The notes beneath the pieces are model-generated. The model ran no database searches, was not told where the DNA came from, and worked only from the letters and a program-made list of their open reading frames with translations. A DNA stretch of 64,000 bases, taken from contig NZ_MDCR01000032.1 of assembly GCF_001723055.1 (NCBI RefSeq), positions 25,236 to 89,235 on the forward strand. Reading direction: 5' to 3'. The DNA is from Streptomyces niveus. Lineage in GTDB: Bacteria; Actinomycetota; Actinomycetes; Streptomycetales; Streptomycetaceae. Positions 51,444-60,130 of the stretch are shown here, in pieces; position 1 is the first letter of the stretch; every line of letters starts with the position of its first letter. A program made the translations under genes and the position numbers.

Positions 51444-52520
51444 TCAGCGGCCCGCGTCTGCCGTCGCTTTGTCGGTCGGGACCAGGCGGGGGATGAGGCG
51501 GACGTACGCGACCATGCCGACGACTTCCACCAGCGTCTGGGTGACGACGACCGCGCCCGCGATGGCGAGGCTCTCCGGCAGGGCCAGTGCGAGCGGCAGG
51601 ACGACCAGGGAGTTGCGGGTGGCGCCCGTGAAGACGATGGCCCGGCCGGCTGGTGCGTCGAGGCGGAAGAGGCGGGTCACGGCCAGCCCGGCGAACGCCA
51701 TGATCACCAGGAACGCGGCGTAGAAGGGGATCACGGCCGCGACGTCACCGAGGCTGTCGCCGATCTTGGGTACCTGGGAGCCGACCACGACGAGGAGCGT
51801 GGCGGCCATCAGCGGGACCATGGTGGTGCTCGCCGCGTCGGAGACCTTCTGTCCGGCGGGCTTACGGGCGGCCCATGCCTGGACGGTCCAGGCCAGGGCG
51901 AGCGGGATGACGATCAGGACGACGAACGCCCGCACGAACGGGCCGGCTTCGACGATGTCGGACAGTTCCGAGCCCATGAACAGATAGAGGTATCCGGGCA
52001 GCAGGACCATCTGTGCGACCAGCAGCAGCGGGGTGGCGGCCAGCAGGCGGCGGCTGGAGCCCCCGGCGAGGCCGGAGAAGACGATCACGTAGTCGATGCA
52101 CGGGCAGAGCAGAACGAGCAGTACACCGATCCGTACGGCCTGGTCGGAGGGCAGCAGGAAGAACATCGCCGCGACCACCAGCGGCACCGCCACGAAGTTG
52201 ACCACCAGGGCGGCGGACAGGAACCGGCCGTCGCGCAGCGAGCGGAACAGTTCGGCGGCCGGGACCTGGAGGAAGGTGACGAACAGCAAGGCGCCGAGAA
52301 CCGGGTTGATGGCGTGCTCCAGACCCGGCGCGGCCGAGGGCGCCGCCCAGCCCACGAGGCCGCCTGCCGCCATCGCGCCGAGATACACCGCGATCTGGTG
52401 GTGCTCCATCCGCTCGACCAGACCTGACGGTTCCTGCGACACCGCGTACTCCTCGCTGTGAAACGAGCCCCGTGCGGGGCTCGTTGAGTCCGTTCTCGTC
52501 ACCGGCCGGGGGGCGCTCAT
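51444..52520 (-). CDS. ACR3/BASS-like permease (arsenite-type efflux)
   Basis: A 358-residue membrane protein from the ATG at 52520, which overlaps the MerR stop (ATGA). Ten hydrophobic segments fit the bile acid/arsenite symporter family. LLVLLCPCIDYVIVFSGLAGG carries the Cys required in ACR3 transporters, and TLVEVVGMVAYV holds the later Glu. It probably exports arsenite or a similar metalloid. Regulation by the adjacent MerR protein is inferred. Confidence 0.88.
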   Translation of the reverse strand: MSAPRPVTRTDSTSPARGSFHSEEYAVSQEPSGLVERMEHHQIAVYLGAMAAGGLVGWAAPSAAPGLEHAINPVLGALLFVTFLQVPAAELFRSLRDGRFLSAALVVNFVAVPLVVAAMFFLLPSDQAVRIGVLLVLLCPCIDYVIVFSGLAGGSSRRLLAATPLLLVAQMVLLPGYLYLFMGSELSDIVEAGPFVRAFVVLIVIPLALAWTVQAWAARKPAGQKVSDAASTTMVPLMAATLLVVVGSQVPKIGDSLGDVAAVIPFYAAFLVIMAFAGLAVTRLFRLDAPAGRAIVFTGATRNSLVVLPLALALPESLAIAGAVVVTQTLVEVVGMVAYVRLIPRLVPTDKATADAGR

Positions 52521-53287
52521 ACGGTCACCCCGAACAGCTCGGCCAGCAGCGGCGCAGCGGCCTCGGGCGCGCGGACCGTCAGCTCCAGCGTGGTCGGGCT
52601 CAGACGCAGGGTGAAGTCGTAGAAGGAGCAGCAGTCCTGTTCGGCCGCCGCCAGGGTCGCGAGCCGGCCGGCCAGGTCCGGCGTGGCGGGGAAGGACAGG
52701 CGGAGGCCGTCGGGGATGTCCGTACGGCTCTCGGCCCGCTCCACCAGCCGCCGCCACTCCCGCGTACGGCCCGCCAGTTCGGAGCCGCCCAGCGTGCACG
52801 CCACCGGCGCGTCCCTCCAGGCGCCGGGCGCCCGTACGGTCCGGGTGGGCGACAGCGGCACCGAGACCGGACCGGAAGCCGCCGGGGCGGTGGTGCACCC
52901 GCAGTCCGGGCCGCATCCGCCCTCCGGCGCCGGACCCGACAAGTCGGCCTGCACAGCCGCCAGATGGGCGCAGAACGCCGACAACTCGGCGATCCGGCCC
53001 TCACTTTCCGCGATCCGCTCCGCGACCAGCGGCACCATCCGCGTACGGACCGCCGCGCACACCCCCTGCTCCCGGACCTCCAGCAGCTCCCGGATCTCCT
53101 CCAGCGTCAGACCCAGCAGCTTCGCCGATGAGATGAAGCCGAGTCGCTCGACCGCGTCCTCCCCGTACACGCGGTACCCCGCCGGGGTCCGCCCGGCCGG
53201 CAGCAGCCCCGTGTCCTCGTAGAAACGCAGCGTCGTGGCGGGAACGCCGCCGCGCTCCGCCAGTTGCGAGATCCGGTAGGTGCTCAT
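52517..53287 (-). CDS. MerR-family metal-responsive regulator
   Basis: A 256-residue regulator from the ATG at 53287. The winged HTH is YRISQLAERGGVPATTLRFYEDTGLLPAGRTPAGYRVYGEDAVERL. Metal-binding candidates are VCAAVRTRM, SAFCAHL and the cluster GGCGPDCGCTT. A C-terminal domain of about 100 residues (EQDCCSFYDFTLRLSPTTLELTVRAPEAA) is longer than in classical MerR and occurs in actinobacterial heavy-metal regulators. The 20-bp-spacer promoter directly upstream supports autoregulation. Confidence 0.9.
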   Translation of the reverse strand: MSTYRISQLAERGGVPATTLRFYEDTGLLPAGRTPAGYRVYGEDAVERLGFISSAKLLGLTLEEIRELLEVREQGVCAAVRTRMVPLVAERIAESEGRIAELSAFCAHLAAVQADLSGPAPEGGCGPDCGCTTAPAASGPVSVPLSPTRTVRAPGAWRDAPVACTLGGSELAGRTREWRRLVERAESRTDIPDGLRLSFPATPDLAGRLATLAAAEQDCCSFYDFTLRLSPTTLELTVRAPEAAAPLLAELFGVTV

Positions 53288-53294
53288 GCCCCCG

Positions 53295-53326
53295 ACGGTA
53301 GACGTTCGACCCGACTCGAAGGTCAA
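53295..53326 (-). promoter_or_regulatory. MerR-type promoter with 20-bp spacer
   Basis: Reading the minus strand: TTGACC (53326-53321), a 20-base spacer, TACCGT (53300-53295). The spacer contains the dyad TTCGA-N6-TCGAA. Overlong spacers with a central dyad are the hallmark of MerR-activated promoters. It lies eight bases before the MerR gene. Confidence 0.8.
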
Positions 53327-53871
53327 GCCGGTGGGTGCTGACCGCCCCAGCCCGTAGCTGCCACCACCTCGCGCGCGATGTCGACGACGGGCCGCCCGTC
53401 CGTCGCCACCCGCACCGTGCCGGCGGCCACCCGCTCGTCCAGGAGCCGTGCCTTGCGGGCGCTCGCCTTCAGTTCATGCTCCAGTTCCGAGCCGAGCTCC
53501 CGGCCCGCCAGCCGCTCGCCGGCGGTGGCGTCGGACGCGGTGAGCAGCACCCGTACGATCCGTACGCCCGCCCCCATGGCGCGCTCGAACATGCCCGTCG
53601 TCTCGGGCAGCACACTCACGGTGTTCGTGTAGATCAGGCGGCGGTAGCCGCGCTGCGCGAAGTTTCCCCATACGGCGGTGAGATTGCTCTCGGTGATCTC
53701 CGAGCGGTGCGGATCCCCGTCCGGGGCCGGATGCACCTGCCCCATGAAGTCACCCTCGACGACTGCGTGAGAGACCGCCACGGCTCGCAGCAGTACCGAA
53801 ACCTCCCAGGCCACCGTCGTCTTGCCGACACCGGCGCGCCCTCCGATGAGCAGTACTTCCGCGTGATCCAT
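53323..53871 (-). CDS. P-loop kinase-like protein
   Basis: A 182-residue protein with Walker A GGRAGVGKTTVAWEV (residues about 9-17) and VVEGDFMGQVHPAP resembling the acceptor site of shikimate/gluconate-kinase-like AAA proteins. The ATG at 53871 is preferred; a GTG at 53898 would add nine residues. Substrate unknown. Its stop overlaps the MerR promoter. Confidence 0.8.
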   Translation of the reverse strand: MDHAEVLLIGGRAGVGKTTVAWEVSVLLRAVAVSHAVVEGDFMGQVHPAPDGDPHRSEITESNLTAVWGNFAQRGYRRLIYTNTVSVLPETTGMFERAMGAGVRIVRVLLTASDATAGERLAGRELGSELEHELKASARKARLLDERVAAGTVRVATDGRPVVDIAREVVAATGWGGQHPPA

Positions 53872-53924
53872 GGAGGCAGCCTGCCAGCCCGCCACCACGT
53901 CACGCGATCCGATATCGCTCCAGG

Positions 53925-53962
53925 CCCACGGCCTCAGCCCTGCCCCACGGCCTCAGCCCCGC
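53925..53962. repeat. Two 19-bp tandem repeats
   Basis: CCCACGGCCTCAGCCC plus three bases repeats at 53925 and 53944 in the gap between two diverging genes. Probably slippage; no function is apparent. Confidence 0.5.
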
Positions 53963-54148
53963 CCCACCGGAAAGGGCAGGTGTGTGCCGGGCCCGCGGAA
54001 GCGGGTAACGTCCTTGTCATGTTCTTCCCGACGCCGATTCACGAGTGAGAGCGTGATGGGCCCCCGCTGACGCCCGCCCTCCGGCGCCGCCGCCCGCCCC
54101 CCCACCGATGAATCCGTAGATCACTTCACATCACCACCGGGAGAACCC

Positions 54149-54388
54149 ATGACCGTGAGCAAGAACATCAACAACCCCGTCGGCATGGGCGGCGGCCAGC
54201 GCAAGAGGCTGTCCCGCGCCGAACGGCAGAACAACGGTCCGCACCGCAACCTCGACCGCAAGAGCGCCGCCGACCAGAAGGCGGAGCTGGTGCGCAAGAT
54301 GCGCGAGAAGGCAGGCGCGGGGTCGGGCACGGGCGCAGAGGCCGAGGGCGCCGGGCAGGCTGACGACGACGCCGCGGCACAGAGCTGA
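54149..54388 (+). CDS. DUF6243 small basic protein
   Basis: A 79-residue protein from the ATG at 54149 behind GGGAG. MTVSKNINNPVGMGGGQRKRLSRAERQNNGPHRNLDRKSAADQKAELVRKMRE is the compact, highly conserved Streptomyces family annotated DUF6243, followed by a variable Gly/Ala/Glu tail. Basic and likely nucleic-acid- or ribosome-associated, but this is a guess. Confidence 0.8.
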   Translation: MTVSKNINNPVGMGGGQRKRLSRAERQNNGPHRNLDRKSAADQKAELVRKMREKAGAGSGTGAEAEGAGQADDDAAAQS

Positions 54389-54403
54389 CGTACCCGCGCG
54401 GCC

Positions 54404-55804
54404 TCAGCGCAGGCCGTCGAATTCGCCGCCGACGGTCAGCGTCACCTCACCCGGAGCCGCCTCCGCGTCCTGTGTCGCCTTCGTCCCCGGCAGCCGGGAA
54501 GCCAGCGCACGGGCCTCCTGCTCCAGGTCGCCGGAGAACGTGACGGACGTCTTGTCGGTGTCCTCCGGCGCGTTGCCCGTTCCCGTGACGGTGAAGCCGG
54601 CCGTACGCAGGAGGTTCGCGACCTCGGCCGCCTCACCGGGCTTGCCCGTCCCGTTGAGTACGCGGACCCGGACCGCCACCGCGTACAGCGGATCGTCCTT
54701 GGCGGCCTCGACCGTCTTCTTGTCCACCTCCCGGTCCTTCGCCAGCGAGGAGAACAGGTCGGCGGCCTGCGGGTACTGCCAGACCACGTTCGCCTTGTCG
54801 GTGGGGACGTCGGCCTCGCGCGGGTAGTTGGGCACGGTCAGGAAGGTCAGCCGGTCGCCCGGGATTCCCTTGAGTTCGGAGGCGAGCGCCGTGAGGGGTT
54901 TGATGCCGGCCAGTTCCTTGTCCGTCGTGAGCGAATCCGTTGCCGAGTCGAGGAAGCCGTACAGCGCCGCCGGGCTGGTCAGCTTCGTCTGCGCCTTGGC
55001 CGCGAGCGCCTCCATGAACTCCTGCTGGCGGCCTATGCGGCCGATGTCGGAACCGTCCCCCACGCTGTAGCGGGTCCTGACGTAGCCGAGCGCCTTCTCG
55101 CCCTTGACCGTCTGGCACCCCGCGTCCATGTCGAGGTGTGCCTTCTTGTCGTGGATCGCGGTCTCGGGGCAGACCTCTATGCCGTCCAGGGCGTTGACCA
55201 TGCCCTTGAACCCCTGGAAGTCGACCGACATGAAGTGGTCGATCCGCAGGCCGGTGTTCTCCTCGACGGTCTTGATGGCGCAGGCGGCGGCCCCGGCCAC
55301 CTCGCCGCTGGTGCCGCCGAGCGCGAACGCCTCGTTGATCTTGAACTGGTGCGCCTTCGACGTGGTGCCGTCGCCGCGGTCGCAGGCGGGTATCCGGACC
55401 CAGGAGTCGCGGGGCAGGGACACCACGGTCGCCCACTTCCGGTTGGCCGCCACGTGCATGACCATCAGGGTGTCCGACTGCATGGTCGTCAGGCCCTTGC
55501 CGTACTCCCCGTTGTCGCCGTCGCGCGAGTCCGAGCCGACCACGAGGATGTTCTTCGACCCCGGGCTCGCGTTGGTGGGCCGCTCGGTGCCGAGCTTGCC
55601 GTCGATGTCCGCGGAGTGGATGTTCCCGTCCAGGCTCTGATACGCCCAGAGCCCCGCGCCACCGGCGGCCACCAGCAGAACGGCCAGTACCGCGCCGCCG
55701 CGTACGAGGAGCTTGCCGCGCCGGGTCAGTCGTGTGGACGACTCCGAGGCGGCGGCGTTACGTCGCGCGCCGCGCCCCCGTGGCTTCCTGCGTTCCCCGC
55801 CCAT
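54404..55804 (-). CDS. LytR-CpsA-Psr (LCP) family ligase with LytR_C domain
   Basis: A 466-residue membrane protein from the ATG at 55804 with GGAGG six bases upstream. A basic cytoplasmic start, one membrane helix (KLLVRGGAVLAVLLVAAGGAGLWAY) and an LCP domain (VGSDSRDGDNGEYGKGLTTMQSDTLMVMHV; VVSLPRDSWVRIP; YVRTRYSVGDGSDIGRIGRQQEF) with conserved Arg/Asp for pyrophosphate lipid binding. The C-terminal 100 residues are a LytR_C domain (VRVRVLNGTGKPGEAAEVANLL). LCP proteins attach teichoic acids or other glycopolymers to peptidoglycan. A BlaI-type box precedes it. Confidence 0.93.
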   Translation of the reverse strand: MGGERRKPRGRGARRNAAASESSTRLTRRGKLLVRGGAVLAVLLVAAGGAGLWAYQSLDGNIHSADIDGKLGTERPTNASPGSKNILVVGSDSRDGDNGEYGKGLTTMQSDTLMVMHVAANRKWATVVSLPRDSWVRIPACDRGDGTTSKAHQFKINEAFALGGTSGEVAGAAACAIKTVEENTGLRIDHFMSVDFQGFKGMVNALDGIEVCPETAIHDKKAHLDMDAGCQTVKGEKALGYVRTRYSVGDGSDIGRIGRQQEFMEALAAKAQTKLTSPAALYGFLDSATDSLTTDKELAGIKPLTALASELKGIPGDRLTFLTVPNYPREADVPTDKANVVWQYPQAADLFSSLAKDREVDKKTVEAAKDDPLYAVAVRVRVLNGTGKPGEAAEVANLLRTAGFTVTGTGNAPEDTDKTSVTFSGDLEQEARALASRLPGTKATQDAEAAPGEVTLTVGGEFDGLR

Positions 55805-55872
55805 GTCGATCCTCCGCGTCCGGTCATCGGTTTCGCTCGCCCGACAGCCGGACCGAACCGCACCACGCGGAA

Positions 55873-55890
55873 CTCTACATAGCTGTAGAG
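55873..55890. promoter_or_regulatory. BlaI-type operator before the LCP gene
   Basis: CTCTACA-TAGC-TGTAGAG, a perfect seven-base dyad with a four-base spacer, 69 bases before the LCP start. Its core CTACA-N4-TGTAG recurs at 57419-57434. Confidence 0.8.
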
Positions 55891-55937
55891 AGGCGCTCTT
55901 CGTCGGTCCGCCCCGTCGGGCTGGAGGCACAGCCTAA

Positions 55938-56867
55938 CTAGAGCGGCGTCGCCGCCTTCAGGGCGAGGAACAGCGCGAACGCGGCATTGAGCGCGGACAG
56001 CGCGGACAGCGCCGTACCCGCCGCGGCCACATAGGCCGCGACCCCGGTCGGGGTCAGCGCCGGCGGCCAGCGCCGGTCCGGCGGTACGGGGCCCAGCAGC
56101 GCGGCCACCCTGCGCGGGACCGGCCCGGCGGCGAACGCGGGCAGGGGCGGCGCCGAGGCGCGCCGGGAGACCAGCGCCGCCTTGCCCACGGCCCGGGCTG
56201 TCGTGCGCCGGTCACCCGTGACGCGGGCTGCCTCCTCGTCCGCCCAGCGTTCGGTGCTGTAGGTGACGGCGGACATCAGCGGACGCAGCAGCGGATTCGC
56301 GCAGCCCGCCAGCCGGACCGCGAACAGCAGGCGGTGGTGGCGGCCCGCGAGGTGCGCGCGCTCGTGCGCGAGCAGGGCCTCGCGCTCCGCCGGGTCGAGG
56401 CACGCCAGCATCCCGGTCGACACCACGATGCGGCTCGGCGTGCCCGGCAGGGCGTAGGCGTACGGGGAGGTGTCACGCAGGACCGCGACCTCGGACCGGT
56501 CCGGGGAGGCGTCGAGCGTCCGGTGCGCGAGGGCGTGGAAGCGGTGCTGCCGTGCCGCGGCGTACGCGCACGCCGCGGCCACCAGCAGCAGAGCGACGAT
56601 GGCCGCCTTACCCACGAACTGGTCGTGCGGTACGGCCTCCCGTACCTCCGGGTCCGACCAGCTGTCGGGCAGCGGATTGCCGGGCAGTTGCGCGGTGCCG
56701 ACGACCACCAGCAGCCCCAGGCACAGGGTGCTGCACGACGCGAGGATCACCGCGACGGCCGTCAGCAGGCGGGCGGCGCGCCGGGGGTGCAGATGCCGCT
56801 CGGCCAGGCGCGCGATGGGCAGCGCGGTCAGGGGAAGCACCAGGGGCAGGAAGACGAAGACGCCCAT
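55938..56867 (-). CDS. BlaR1-type M56 membrane metalloprotease
   Basis: A 309-residue membrane protein. Helices near residues 5-20, 33-57 and 86-104, with a late helix at about 282-305. The zinc protease motif is HERAH at 168-172 (LLAHERAHLAGRHH). Unlike full BlaR1 there is no penicillin-binding sensor domain. The partner repressor gene lies three bases upstream. It probably cleaves the BlaI-type repressor upon envelope stress. Confidence 0.9.
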   Translation of the reverse strand: MGVFVFLPLVLPLTALPIARLAERHLHPRRAARLLTAVAVILASCSTLCLGLLVVVGTAQLPGNPLPDSWSDPEVREAVPHDQFVGKAAIVALLLVAAACAYAAARQHRFHALAHRTLDASPDRSEVAVLRDTSPYAYALPGTPSRIVVSTGMLACLDPAEREALLAHERAHLAGRHHRLLFAVRLAGCANPLLRPLMSAVTYSTERWADEEAARVTGDRRTTARAVGKAALVSRRASAPPLPAFAAGPVPRRVAALLGPVPPDRRWPPALTPTGVAAYVAAAGTALSALSALNAAFALFLALKAATPL

Positions 56868-56870
56868 GGG

Positions 56871-57305
56871 TCACTCGTCCGGTTCGGCGGTCGGCGCGGC
56901 GGGTGATCTGGGGCCGGCGTCGTTCAGCAGGGACCTCAGCAGGTCCTCGTCGTCGCTGGACAGGGCCGATACGAAGCTGGACAGAACAGCGTCGCGGTTG
57001 TCCTGCCGGTCGAGGAGCCGGCGCATGCTCAGCGCTGTGAGATCGGCCTCGTCCACCGCGACCGACTGCCACAGGACCGGCCGCCCGGGTCCGGTGCGCG
57101 TCACGGCGCCCTTCTCGTGCAGGCGGGTCAGGATCGTGATGATCGTGCTGTACGAGAGGTTCTCCCCGAGCCGCCGCTGAACCCAGCCGACAGGCACCGG
57201 TGTGGTGGCGTCTCCCAGCGCCGACAGCACCAGCGCTTCGAGCTCACCCTGCCCCCGCCTCCGGGCGCGCGGCGCCTGCCCGTGATCGTCCCGCTCTGCG
57301 GCCAC
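56871..57305 (-). CDS. BlaI/MecI-family repressor
   Basis: A 144-residue regulator from the GTG at 57305 with AAGGGG upstream. Winged helix RRGQGELEALVLSALGDATTPVPVGWVQRRLGENLSYSTIITILTRLHEKGAVTR. It forms an operon with the M56 protease. The boxes at 57419 and 55873 are its likely targets. Confidence 0.93.
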   Translation of the reverse strand: MAAERDDHGQAPRARRRGQGELEALVLSALGDATTPVPVGWVQRRLGENLSYSTIITILTRLHEKGAVTRTGPGRPVLWQSVAVDEADLTALSMRRLLDRQDNRDAVLSSFVSALSSDDEDLLRSLLNDAGPRSPAAPTAEPDE

Positions 57306-57418
57306 GACGTGATCCCCTTCCCGAATCCGGCCGTCCCGCGGACCGCGTGGCGTGGTGCCGACGGGTCCGGGAGACGCTCCACTCTCGCCGATCGTGGCGA
57401 ATCCCGCAGCATCCCATC

Positions 57419-57434
57419 TCTACAGTGTTGTAGA
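57419..57434. promoter_or_regulatory. BlaI-type operator between blaI-like and terD genes
   Basis: TCTACA-GTGT-TGTAGA, a perfect six-base dyad with a four-base spacer, between the divergent repressor gene (start 57305) and terD (start 57586). It could control both. Confidence 0.8.
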
Positions 57435-57585
57435 TTTCATGAAGCGGCACGGAGCCCTCCGGACGGTCGCCGTCCGGAACGCGCTGAACGCCATGCCCAC
57501 GACGTACGCGACGAGCAGCACGAAACACGACGAGCAGCACGAACACGAGCACGACGAACACGACGAGTGGAGAGCGGGAAACACG

Positions 57586-58161
57586 ATGGGTGTCAGCCTC
57601 GGAAAAGGCGGAAATGTCTCGCTGAGCAAGGAGGCCCCCGGCCTGACCGCGGTCCTTGTCGGCCTCGGATGGGACGTCCGGACCACCACCGGGGCCGATC
57701 ACGACCTGGACGCGAGCGCGCTGCTCTGCAACCAGGCGGGCAGGGTGCTCTCCGACGAGAACTTCGTCTTCTACAACAACCTCCGGAGCCCGGACGGCTC
57801 CGTCGAGCACACCGGCGACAACCTCACCGGCGAGGGCGAGGGTGACGACGAGACGCTGAAGGTCGACCTCGCCGCCGTACCCGCCGAGGTCGCGAAGATC
57901 GTCTTCCCCGTCTCGATCCACGACGCCGAAGCCCGCGGCCAGAGCTTCGGCCAGGTGCGCAACGCGTACATCCGCGTCGTCAACCAGGCCGGCGGCGCCG
58001 AGATCGCGCGCTACGACCTCAGCGAGGACGCGTCCACCGAGACCGCGATGGTCTTCGGCGAGCTGTACCGGCACGGCGGCGAGTGGAAGTTCCGTGCGGT
58101 CGGGCAGGGTTACGCCTCCGGCCTGAGCGGCATCGTCATGGATTTCGGCGTCAACCTCTGA
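57586..58161 (+). CDS. terD: TerD-family tellurium/stress protein
   Basis: A 191-residue protein from the ATG at 57586 ([20 protein letters not shown]). TerD calcium-binding features are [49 protein letters not shown] and [22 protein letters not shown]. Family members respond to tellurite, oxidants and membrane stress. The leader has a His/Asp/Glu-coding repeat ([16 protein letters not shown]) that is open in frame; it may be non-coding or an N-terminal extension starting at 57439. Confidence 0.93.
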   Translation: MGVSLGKGGNVSLSKEAPGLTAVLVGLGWDVRTTTGADHDLDASALLCNQAGRVLSDENFVFYNNLRSPDGSVEHTGDNLTGEGEGDDETLKVDLAAVPAEVAKIVFPVSIHDAEARGQSFGQVRNAYIRVVNQAGGAEIARYDLSEDASTETAMVFGELYRHGGEWKFRAVGQGYASGLSGIVMDFGVNL

Positions 58162-58232
58162 CAAACGCCCCGGTCCTCCTCCACCGCACGTCATCGACCG
58201 GCCACGTCCCCCTGCCGAGAGCGGAGTGAATC

Positions 58233-58814
58233 ATGACCGTCAATCTTTCCAAGGGTCAGCAGATCAGCCTCACCAAGTCCGGCGGCGGTGAACTCACCGT
58301 CGTACGGATGGGACTCGGCTGGAAGTCCGCACCCCGCAAGGGCTTCTTCGCCCGGATGACCGCCCGCGAGATCGACCTGGACGCCTCGGCGGTCCTCTTC
58401 GCCGGGAAGGAGGCCCAGGACGTCGTCTTCTTCCAGCACCTGACCAGCGACGACGGATCCGTGCGGCACACCGGTGACAACCGGGTGGGCGGTGCGGGCC
58501 AGGGCGGCGACGACGAGTCGATCGTGGTCGATCTGCAGCGCGTCCCCGCACACGTCGACCAGATCGTCTTCACCGTCAACTCGTTCACCGGCCAGACCTT
58601 CGAAGAGGTCGACAACGCCTTCTGCCGCCTCGTGGACGAGACCACCGGGCAGGAGCTGGCGCGCTACACGCTGACCGGCGGCGGGCGCCACACCGCGCAG
58701 ATCATGGCCAAGGTCCAGCGCTCCGGCGCCGGTTGGCAGATGACGGCGATCGGTGCCCCCGCCGACGGCCGTACGTTCCAGGATCTGATGCCGGCCGTCG
58801 CCGCGCACCTCTGA
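58233..58814 (+). CDS. terD: TerD-family protein, second copy
   Basis: A 193-residue protein starting MTVNLSKGQQISLTKSGGG. It keeps the TerD signature (EIDLDASAVLFA; HLTSDDGSVRHTGDNRVGGAGQGGDDE; VNSFTGQTFEEVDNAFCRLV). It differs from the upstream copy by a longer first loop (SAPRKGFFARM), like TerZ/TerD-2 forms. Same operon. Confidence 0.92.
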   Translation: MTVNLSKGQQISLTKSGGGELTVVRMGLGWKSAPRKGFFARMTAREIDLDASAVLFAGKEAQDVVFFQHLTSDDGSVRHTGDNRVGGAGQGGDDESIVVDLQRVPAHVDQIVFTVNSFTGQTFEEVDNAFCRLVDETTGQELARYTLTGGGRHTAQIMAKVQRSGAGWQMTAIGAPADGRTFQDLMPAVAAHL

Positions 58815-58868
58815 CGTATCACCCGCAACTTCCCTGGCTCTTCCCCCGACGTACTCAGGAGCACACGC

Positions 58869-59324
58869 ATGGCACTGTGGGACCGCATCAAGGAATCCGC
58901 GTCGACGATGCAGACGCAGCTCAACGCGAAGAAGAACGACCTCAAGAGCGGCGGATTCCGCGACGCGAGCATGGCCATGTGCGCGCTCGTCGCCGCGGCC
59001 GACGGCTCCATCGACGCCTCCGAGCGTCAGCGCGTCGCCGCCCTCATCGTGGGCAACGACGTACTCCAGAACTTCCCCGCCGCCGATCTGCAGCGCCGAT
59101 TCGACGACTACTGCCAGCAGTTGACCGCCGACTTCGACTTCGGGAAGGTCGGCATTCTCCAGACCATCGGCAAGGTCGCCAAGAAGCCCACCGAGGCCCG
59201 GGCCGTCATCCAGATCGGCATCGTCATCGGCGGCGCCGACGGGGACTTCGACGACTCGGAACGCGCCGTGGTCCGCGAAGCCTGCTTCGCTGTCGGCATC
59301 TCGCCGAACGAGTTCGACCTCTGA
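58869..59324 (+). CDS. terB: TerB tellurite-resistance protein
   Basis: A 151-residue helical protein. Two acidic metal-binding repeats (AADGSIDASERQRVAAL and GADGDFDDSERAVVREAC) typical of TerB. It works with TerD/TerC at the membrane. Third gene of the ter operon. Confidence 0.93.
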   Translation: MALWDRIKESASTMQTQLNAKKNDLKSGGFRDASMAMCALVAAADGSIDASERQRVAALIVGNDVLQNFPAADLQRRFDDYCQQLTADFDFGKVGILQTIGKVAKKPTEARAVIQIGIVIGGADGDFDDSERAVVREACFAVGISPNEFDL

Positions 59325-59344
59325 GTCCGAGCATGGAGAGACCC

Positions 59345-60100
59345 ATGCGGCTCCGGGACGAGGACAGAGCCGCCTACACGGCGGCTCTGGACGACGTCAT
59401 CGGGTCGACGGAGATTCAGCGGCGGTTGGCGCGATCCGGGGTCAGTGCGAGCCAGTTGCGGGTGCTGGGACTGGCGGAGGGCCCGCGCGTGGCGTCGACC
59501 GCCGAGCGCGAGTACCGGTCGTACCTCGCGCTGCGGCAGCGGGCCCGCGGCGAGGCGCCTCTCATGCCGTCCCTGTCCGGTCCGGGACGCCAGCAGGTGC
59601 ACGGGGCCGGCCTGTTGCCGGTGCTGGCCGTCCTCACTCCTGTCCTCGCGATCACTGCCGCCGCCCTGTTTCTGCTGCTGGGCTACGGACTCCGCCTCGC
59701 CGACAGCGCACCGGCCGTGGCCGGCAACCTCGTCCACGCGGGATGGACCAGTCTCGGCATCGGCGCGCCGGCCGCCGTCGTCGGTGTTCTCGGTCTGTAC
59801 CGCACGGCCTCCCGGCACCGGGGCGGAGCCCCGAAAGACCGGCGGGACCAGGGGCTTACGGCGGAACTCGACGCGGCTCGCGCGGCCTGGCTGCGCCAAC
59901 TGCACGAGGGCATACGGTCGCTGCTGTTCCAGCACCTCGACCAGTCCCCGCCGCCGGACGCGGGTGGCAACGGGCCGGGTGGCGCGGGTGACGACGGGGC
60001 GGCGGTCCACAGCCCCCGCTTCACCAGCCCGCGCTTCACCGGCCCCGACTTCGGAAGTCCCGAGGCTTCCGGCCCCGACATCCCCACCCTGCGGGGCTGA
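59345..60100 (+). CDS. Membrane protein of the ter operon
   Basis: A 251-residue protein; ATG at 59345 behind GGAGAG. A short cytoplasmic domain precedes two membrane helices (LLPVLAVLTPVLAITAAALFLLLGYG; WTSLGIGAPAAVVGVLGLY). The tail has short repeats (SPRFTSPRFTGPDFGSPEASGPD). Function unknown; it is co-directional with terB (20-base gap), suggesting a role in the same stress response. Confidence 0.75.
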   Translation: MRLRDEDRAAYTAALDDVIGSTEIQRRLARSGVSASQLRVLGLAEGPRVASTAEREYRSYLALRQRARGEAPLMPSLSGPGRQQVHGAGLLPVLAVLTPVLAITAAALFLLLGYGLRLADSAPAVAGNLVHAGWTSLGIGAPAAVVGVLGLYRTASRHRGGAPKDRRDQGLTAELDAARAAWLRQLHEGIRSLLFQHLDQSPPPDAGGNGPGGAGDDGAAVHSPRFTSPRFTGPDFGSPEASGPDIPTLRG

Positions 60101-60130
60101 CGCGGGTCGTCCACCAGCTCGGTGGAACCC

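Noticed and set aside
57439..57585. N-terminal extension of TerD with His/Asp/Glu repeats
   Set aside because: The family start MGVSLGKGG has its own GGAGAG site; the upstream repeat is probably leader, though an extension cannot be fully excluded.
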